Below are positions 6,884 to 6,983 of a stretch of 6,983 bases of DNA, piece after piece (the first letter of the stretch is position 1; every line of letters starts with the position of its first letter). The stretch spans positions 1 through 6,983 of the forward strand of contig SKLO01000610.1 in NCBI GenBank assembly GCA_007123195.1, written 5' to 3'. A program made the position numbers and the translations under genes. This stretch comes from Verrucomicrobiales bacterium (GTDB lineage: Bacteria; Verrucomicrobiota; Verrucomicrobiia; Verrucomicrobiales; SKLO01). The notes beneath the pieces were generated by a model. The model searched no databases, was not told where the DNA came from, and saw nothing but the letters and a program-made list of their open reading frames with translations.

Positions 6884-6899
6884 GCAGACAGGAATGTCT
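6884..6899. repeat. Hairpin repeat copy 2, inverted relative to copy 1
   Basis: GCAGACAGGAATGTCT is the exact reverse complement of bases 6763-6778, with 105 bases between the two copies. Its own stem is weaker than that of copy 1. Outside the 16-base core the two copies share only scattered bases, such as AGTG about ten bases from the core when aligned in the same orientation. This may be a pair of REP-like units, as in a BIME, or the ends of a small non-autonomous element. Confidence 0.65.
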
Positions 6900-6983
6900 A
6901 CTCCACACTGCCTGCCGGCACGTGACTCACCTGACCCCTGACTCCCGACCCCCCTCGACCCCGAAGCCAATGCACTTGAAAAG

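Larger units (their letters stand above)
6710..6983. other. Non-coding region downstream of the cassette
   Basis: These 274 bases follow the vccA stop and I see no credible gene. An 83-codon minus-strand frame (6719-6970) reads straight through both copies of the inverted repeat and has no recognisable domain, so I do not call it. There is no hairpin plus T tract directly after vccA, and how transcription ends is unclear. The stretch holds the inverted repeat pair at 6763-6778 and 6884-6899. Confidence 0.65.

Noticed and set aside
6719..6970. Small minus-strand frame after vccA
   Set aside because: It consists largely of the translated inverted repeats and has no recognisable domain or start context.

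Overview
This GC-rich window (by eye about two thirds G+C, with C or G at most third codon positions) carries one complete four-gene unit on the plus strand, which I recognise as a Verru_Chthon cassette: vccB, vccC, vccD and vccA. These families are known essentially from Verrucomicrobiota, so the window most likely comes from a chromosome of that phylum. I cannot place it at genus level.

Layout. Bases 1-328 are non-coding and hold a long near-perfect hairpin (104-168), a short GC hairpin (186-200) and a possible but incomplete promoter (245-263). vccB (329-838), vccC (881-1993) and vccD (2003-2749) encode short proteins, each with a basic leader followed by a type IV prepilin signature (AFSLVE or AFTLVE). 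After a 78-base gap containing a terminator-like hairpin with a T6 tract comes vccA (2828-6709), a protein of about 1290 residues with one N-terminal membrane segment. Bases 6710-6983 are non-coding and hold two inverted copies of a 16-base repeat centred on a short hairpin.

How the genes may work together. The cassette is defined by conservation and has no established function that I know of. The four products resemble the minor pseudopilins of type II secretion systems: VccB is GspI/PilV-like, VccC is GspJ-like, VccD is GspH/FimT-like, and VccA looks like a greatly enlarged GspK. VccA has an Arg-rich leader, a G-VALLT membrane start without Glu at +5, and a KINVNTA motif. The inference is that they form a pseudopilus tip-like complex at the cell envelope, processed by a prepilin peptidase encoded elsewhere. 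No peptidase, ATPase, secretin or major pilin lies in the window.

The very long antisense open frames opposite vccC-vccD-vccA are codon-bias shadows and are not annotated.
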